Below are positions 60,339 through 64,000 of a stretch of 64,000 bases of DNA, in pieces. Origin of the DNA: Lentisphaeria bacterium. Its GTDB lineage: Bacteria > Verrucomicrobiota > Lentisphaeria > Victivallales > Victivallaceae. Each line of letters begins with the position of its first letter. The first letter of the stretch is position 1. A model generated the notes under the pieces. It saw only the letters and a program-made list of their open reading frames with translations. It did not search any database and was not told the origin of the DNA. Where the stretch lies: assembly GCA_900768505.1 (NCBI GenBank), contig CAAGED010000032.1, forward strand, positions 10,707-74,706, read 5' to 3'. Both the position numbers and the translations under genes were made by a program.

Positions 60339-61415
60339 ATGAACCAAAAATTGCAAAGTGTAATTGAACGAATACATGGTGCGGACTCTGTCTGGCGTCA
60401 GCATGCGTTGTCGCATGTATATAAATTGGCAATGCCCCGATATGCGTTGGGGCGGCTGCTGGACGTGGGAATTGATTTGGCCGGAATACAGCGTACCCTT
60501 GATATCAGTGTCAGACGCAAAAAACTTTTTCTGCTGGCCGGCGATCACGGCGTGGTTTCTGAAGGTGTAACCTGCCAACCCCAATCAATAACTTTGGCGG
60601 CGGTGCGCAATTTTGTTATTGGAGGGGGCGCGGCTATAAATGTGTTGAGTAAATCAGTAAAATGCGATTTGGTGGTGGCGGATTTTGGAATTAACGGCGA
60701 TGTGAGTGATTTGGTGGCGAAGCATCTGGTGGAAGATTGCAAAATTGGTTGGGGAACGGAAAATTTGGCTCGTGGCCGAGCCATGAGTATCGCCCAGGCG
60801 GAGGAGTCGATTTTGCGGGGAGTTGATTTGCTGGAGAAGTATGTGGAAGAATTGGATTTGGCGGCAATCGGCGAAATGGGAATTGGCAACACGACGCCTA
60901 GTTCGGCGATTGTGGCGGCGATCAGCGGCATTGATGCGGTGAAATTAGTGGATCGAGGCGCTGGATTGGCTGTATCGGAAATACCCAAAAAAATTTCGGC
61001 AATTCGCCGCGGTCTGGCACGGTTGAGTGATAATGCCGGCGGAATTGAAATTCTTTCCCAGGTGGGTGGTTTTGAAATCGGCGGAATGTGCGGCGTGATT
61101 TTAGGGGCGGCGGCTAATGGCAAGGCAGTGATGATTGATGGATTTATTGCAACTGCGGCGGCGCTTCTGGCGATGAAACTGGCTCCATTGGCGGTGGATT
61201 ATATGATTTTGTCCCACGGCAGTGTGGAGCAGGGACATCAGGCGGCTTTTCAACTTTTAAGGCATGAACCATTGTTAAATTTGAATTTACGTCTGGGGGA
61301 GGGAAGTGGCGCTGTTTTGGCCATGCCGCTGCTGGATTCGGCTTGTGCGATTATGACGCGGATGAGTACATTTGATGAAACGGCGATATCGTCAGAGGGG
61401 ATAATAAATAAATGA
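60339..61415 (+). CDS. cobT: Nicotinate-nucleotide-dimethylbenzimidazole phosphoribosyltransferase
   Basis: It makes alpha-ribazole phosphate for the lower ligand of cobamides. The 358-aa product has the CobT pattern: LLAGDHGVVSEGVTCQPQSIT (near residues 66-87), GGGAAINVLSKSV, VADFGINGDVSDL, MGIGNTTPSSAIVAAISG (about 188-205), GGFEIGGMCGVILGAAANGK and the catalytic glutamate region MKLAPLAVDYMILSHGSVEQGH. The stop overlaps the cobS start as ATGA (61412-61415), so they are coupled. No cobalamin riboswitch is seen upstream. With only cobT and cobS present, salvage or late assembly cannot be told from full synthesis. Confidence 0.95.
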   Translation: MNQKLQSVIERIHGADSVWRQHALSHVYKLAMPRYALGRLLDVGIDLAGIQRTLDISVRRKKLFLLAGDHGVVSEGVTCQPQSITLAAVRNFVIGGGAAINVLSKSVKCDLVVADFGINGDVSDLVAKHLVEDCKIGWGTENLARGRAMSIAQAEESILRGVDLLEKYVEELDLAAIGEMGIGNTTPSSAIVAAISGIDAVKLVDRGAGLAVSEIPKKISAIRRGLARLSDNAGGIEILSQVGGFEIGGMCGVILGAAANGKAVMIDGFIATAAALLAMKLAPLAVDYMILSHGSVEQGHQAAFQLLRHEPLLNLNLRLGEGSGAVLAMPLLDSACAIMTRMSTFDETAISSEGIINK

Positions 61416-62179
61416 GAGGATTTTTAGCAGCGCTTAGTGTTATGACCCTGATTCCGGTGGGTAAATATGTAAATATTACTCCGGCGGACTTGCGGGGAGC
61501 CAAGTTTTTTTTCCCGTTGACTGGGTTGGTTCTGGGCGGAGCAGCCGCCGGATGGGCGTGGGTGATGTTGCGATATAATTTGCCCAATCTGCTTGGGGCG
61601 GTGATATTGGTGCTGCTGCCGGAGATGATGACTAAATTTTTTCATTTGGATGGTTTGGCGGATTCGTCGGATGGTTTTTTGAGTAGTCGTTCTTCCGAGC
61701 GGATATTGGAGATTATGCGAGACAGCCGGGTTGGAGTGATGGGAGTGATTGGGATTGTGGCAATAATTTTATTGAAGATTACCGCCTTTTATGATCTGAA
61801 CGAAAACAATATGATTTATGCCGCGCTTTTAGCCCCGGTGGCAGGGCGATGCGCTGGCGCATTGTATATCGAATTGAGTAAATATGCCAGACCGGATGGA
61901 TTAGGGGCAATTTTTTTTGAGTATAAATCTGGATTTTGGGGATGTTGCGCTGCGCTTTTGCTGGTGGGGTGCGGCGGCGTTTTTTCCGGCAGTGGCGTGC
62001 TGGGGGGAGTTGTGGTTTTAGGTTTGGTTTTTTGGTGGCGTAATTATACCCGGCGGAAAATTGGCGGGGCCACTGGAGATACCATTGGTGCGGTTATTGA
62101 GCTGAGTGAAACGCTTTTTTTAATGATGGCGGCGCTGGGGCCTAATTGGGAAATTTGTGGATTGAATAAGATTATTTAA
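61412..62179 (+). CDS. cobS: Adenosylcobinamide-GDP ribazoletransferase (cobalamin synthase)
   Basis: It joins adenosylcobinamide-GDP to alpha-ribazole in the inner membrane. The 255-aa protein is hydrophobic with about six helices. The metal-binding motif of CobS is MMTKFFHLDGLADSSDGFLS (residues about 70-89), followed by RILEIMRDSRVGVMGVIGIV. Further helices include YAALLAPVAGRCAGALYIEL and CCAALLLVGCGGVFSGSGVL. The C-terminal segment is GGATGDTIGAVIELSETLFL, also conserved. It overlaps cobT by 4 nt and is followed 20 nt later by an SGNH hydrolase gene that may share the transcript. Confidence 0.93.
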   Translation: MRGFLAALSVMTLIPVGKYVNITPADLRGAKFFFPLTGLVLGGAAAGWAWVMLRYNLPNLLGAVILVLLPEMMTKFFHLDGLADSSDGFLSSRSSERILEIMRDSRVGVMGVIGIVAIILLKITAFYDLNENNMIYAALLAPVAGRCAGALYIELSKYARPDGLGAIFFEYKSGFWGCCAALLLVGCGGVFSGSGVLGGVVVLGLVFWWRNYTRRKIGGATGDTIGAVIELSETLFLMMAALGPNWEICGLNKII

Positions 62180-62199
62180 TCGATAAAATTGGGAGATTA

Positions 62200-62835
62200 A
62201 TGCTAATGTTGTGTGAGTTGAATAATTTTAAAGTGGTAGTTTGGGGTGATTCGATTGCCGGGATGCCGCCGGAACCTTGGCCGGAAAAAATGAAAAATTC
62301 CTTCAATGCCTGTCTGGTGGCCAGTTGTCGTCTTGAAGTGGTTAATTCCGGGATATGCGGCATTGCGGCGGCGGATGCAAAAAATAATTTCCAGCGGGAT
62401 GTGGCGGTGCATCAGCCGGACTTGGTTATTATCCAGTTCGGGTTCAACGATATGCGGTACTGTGGACGGCGTAAAAATTTGCCGATCAGTACCGTGGAGG
62501 AGTTTCAAAAACATATTTTTGAAATGATTGAAATGTGCAAACGAATTGGCGCTGAAGTTTTGGTTCTGACCAATCACCGCGTGGTCTCTTTTTTGGTTTT
62601 GCCCAGTCAATTGACTCGTGGAGAAAGCGTTGAACATTATAATCAAGCTTCAATTGCGGCGGCGCGGCAAGCCAATGTGGAATACATTGATATTCAACAA
62701 ATTGATATATCGCCATTGACTGGAAAGGAGTTGGTTGTCGCGGACGGAGTTCATCTTTCGGATTGGGGTAAAATGGTCTACTCGCACAATGTGGCCAATC
62801 GGGTGTTGCAAATTATTCGGCGCCGGGGCTTGTAA
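62200..62835 (+). CDS. SGNH/GDSL-family hydrolase
   Basis: A 211-aa serine esterase-like protein with the SGNH blocks: block I VVWGDSIAGMP with the nucleophile Ser (residue about 18), block II Gly in NSGICGIAA, block III Asn in IIQFGFNDMR (GxND form, about 87-90) and block V Asp-x-x-His in ADGVHLSDWG (about 184-193). There is no signal peptide, so the substrate is probably cytoplasmic, for example an acylated small molecule or glycan fragment. Its position after cobS and the small gap (20 nt) suggest co-transcription; a role in cobamide handling is possible but not shown. It converges with the histidine kinase gene. Confidence 0.88.
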   Translation: MLMLCELNNFKVVVWGDSIAGMPPEPWPEKMKNSFNACLVASCRLEVVNSGICGIAAADAKNNFQRDVAVHQPDLVIIQFGFNDMRYCGRRKNLPISTVEEFQKHIFEMIEMCKRIGAEVLVLTNHRVVSFLVLPSQLTRGESVEHYNQASIAAARQANVEYIDIQQIDISPLTGKELVVADGVHLSDWGKMVYSHNVANRVLQIIRRRGL

Positions 62836-62884
62836 AACATTCCCGGCGGGCAAAAAAGATGAGCTGGGGGGACGGACGATATTT

Positions 62885-63934
62885 TTATAATGATCCCAAA
62901 ATTTTTCGTAACATATCCATGTTCAATGGTTTCACCAGGATTTTTACAAAATTAATTGTGTTAAAGGTGGTAGTGGCTTCCGAATCTGCCGTGAGGGCGA
63001 AAATCGGCGTATTTTTATATTGCGGTAAATCTTTTACGGCGGCGGCAAATTCCACGCCGGATAAGCCGGGCATCCAAATATCGGTAAAAATTACTTGAAT
63101 ATCCGAGCGTTGCTGCAATATTTTCAGTCCTTCATTTCCGGAATTAGCTATTACAACATCCATTCCAAGTTTCTTCAAGGTCGCACCTAAAACTGCCAAA
63201 TTCAATGGAACATCATCCACAATTAAAATTAAACGTTTGGGGAGACTGACCATATTGGCAGCCGCCTGGTTTTTTTTAGCGGAATCGGCGGCCTCGTCTG
63301 ATTCAAAATTATACCGCATCATCGGAAAAATAATTTTAAATGTAGTACCTTGTTTCAATACGCTGACGAATGAAATATCCCCGCCCATTTTTTCGACCAG
63401 GCGTTTGGCGATTGGCAGCCCCAGTCCGGTGCCGCCGAAATGCATTGCCCCGCGAACCGTATTTGCCGCTTGGAAAAACGGGTCAAATATGTTTTCCTGA
63501 TCCGTCTCCGGAATGCCAATCCCGTGATCGCTGACGGAGATAATCAATGTGCAGAATTTATTTTCATGCGGTGTGTATGATATTTGTACCTTGATACTGC
63601 CTTGTTCAGTAAAATTCACCGCATTACCGATTATATTCAGCAGTATGTGGCGCATGGCACCGGCGTCAAAATAAAAATTCGGCATTGGCTCGGGGTATTC
63701 AATGATAAGATTAGTGCCGCGCAGCTGAGTCTGGCCACTGAAAATATTGGACATTTCCGAACCGAGCACACGCAAATCATTTTCGGCCATATTGATTGTC
63801 ATCTTGTTGGCTTCCAGTTTGGATAAATCAAGTACATCGTTCACCAAAGCCAGTAATGCCCGGCTGGAGGAACTGAGTGCAGGTAGTGTCCGAAGTTTTG
63901 CGCACATTTGATTCTGACTGATTACAGAAATCAA
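62885..63934 (-). CDS. Hybrid histidine kinase, C-terminal part, apparently interrupted
   Basis: Only the catalytic and receiver parts remain. On the minus strand the recognisable protein begins around SSSSRALLALVNDVLDLSKL, the end of a HisKA domain, then HATPase_c with the N box LLNIIGNAVNFTEQG, the G1 box VSDHGIGIPE and the G2 box GGTGLGLPIAKRLVEKMGG. A receiver domain follows with LILIVDDVPLNLAVL, the phosphoacceptor Asp in FTDIWMPGLSG, Thr in FALTADS and Lys in LVKPLN. The H-box histidine region that must precede is absent: upstream of about 63884 the frame stays open but the protein no longer looks like a kinase. The gene is probably broken by an insertion; the TTG at 63934 is not a trustworthy start. 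Confidence 0.85.
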   Translation of the reverse strand: MISVISQNQMCAKLRTLPALSSSSRALLALVNDVLDLSKLEANKMTINMAENDLRVLGSEMSNIFSGQTQLRGTNLIIEYPEPMPNFYFDAGAMRHILLNIIGNAVNFTEQGSIKVQISYTPHENKFCTLIISVSDHGIGIPETDQENIFDPFFQAANTVRGAMHFGGTGLGLPIAKRLVEKMGGDISFVSVLKQGTTFKIIFPMMRYNFESDEAADSAKKNQAAANMVSLPKRLILIVDDVPLNLAVLGATLKKLGMDVVIANSGNEGLKILQQRSDIQVIFTDIWMPGLSGVEFAAAVKDLPQYKNTPIFALTADSEATTTFNTINFVKILVKPLNMDMLRKILGSL

Positions 63935-64000
63935 ACGTGACTTGGCGCAGCCGAAGCAAACCGACCGACCAAGAAGCTCCGGAGGAGCAGGTCGGTTGCG
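63884..64000. mobile_element. Probable end of an inserted element at the window edge
   Basis: From TAGTGTCCGAAG (63884-63895) on, the sequence has no resemblance to the interrupted kinase. It begins with the same seven bases, TAGTGTC, that end the MITE-like element at 9384. It also holds a nested hairpin: AACCGACC (63959-63966) and GGTCGGTT (63990-63997) around GCTCC-GGA-GGAGC (63976-63988). No coding region can be judged in the remaining 117 nt. This is inferred to be the terminal part of an insertion sequence or related element running out of the window. Confidence 0.4.

Overview
The window (64 kb, moderate GC) looks like the chromosome of a Gram-negative anaerobic or fermentative bacterium. 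Supporting genes are an LPS-core heptose kinase (WaaP type), a phosphotransacetylase/acetate kinase pair, pyruvate-phosphate dikinase, a ferredoxin-type aldo/keto reductase and cobamide assembly genes. The combination of a eukaryotic-type IleS, Gfo/Idh/MocA and TIM-barrel sugar enzymes, PaaK with an ACT-domain partner, and many repeat-rich proteins of no recognised family suggests the PVC group, possibly Lentisphaerota or a relative. That placement is inference from gene content; no rRNA or other decisive marker lies in the window.

Layout. 1-15.5 kb is almost wholly on the minus strand and is core metabolism and translation: ileS (cut by the window edge), a small membrane protein, gltA, metY, a HAD phosphatase, an ABC-F ATPase, a waaP-like kinase coupled to a TSUP permease, a 153-bp inverted-repeat (MITE-like) element, pta-ackA, the hisS-adk-map-infA cluster with a good terminator, and an HU/IHF-type protein. 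15.8-30.7 kb is on the plus strand: xseB, a U32-family protein, a SWIM-SNF2 helicase, a zinc-ribbon membrane protein, an alpha/beta hydrolase lacking its nucleophile, a TPR protein, a protein built from Thr/Arg-Pro repeats that include a 63-bp minisatellite, an aminotransferase, a sigma-54 activator, an aldo/keto reductase and a DUF6506 protein.

30.8-46.9 kb is mixed: a large repeat lipoprotein, a MarR regulator with a near-perfect promoter, ppdK, ribokinase with a sugar permease, tRNA-Glu, and directly behind the tRNA a two-gene cassette that I read as a Kiwa-like anti-phage system (four-helix membrane protein KwaA plus KwaB/DUF4868-like protein). It is followed by a GH3 glycosidase, a Wzc-like protein with a ruined kinase domain, and an M3 oligopeptidase.

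47.2-62.8 kb is mainly on the plus strand: metG, a promoter-hairpin-terminator stretch that may encode a small RNA, two membrane proteins on the minus strand, a Gfo/Idh oxidoreductase plus sugar isomerase behind a repeat-rich promoter region, ACT-paaK-acyltransferase-queD-queE, an acyl-CoA synthetase with a structured leader, and cobT-cobS-SGNH hydrolase. The right edge (62.9-64 kb) holds the C-terminal part of a hybrid histidine kinase. Its phosphoacceptor region is replaced at about 63884 by sequence that looks like the end of an inserted element.

The most interesting items are the Kiwa-like pair at tRNA-Glu, the repeat proteins, the alpha/beta hydrolase with no nucleophile, the MITE-like element and the interrupted kinase, whose boundaries both start TAGTGTC, and the putative small RNA after metG.
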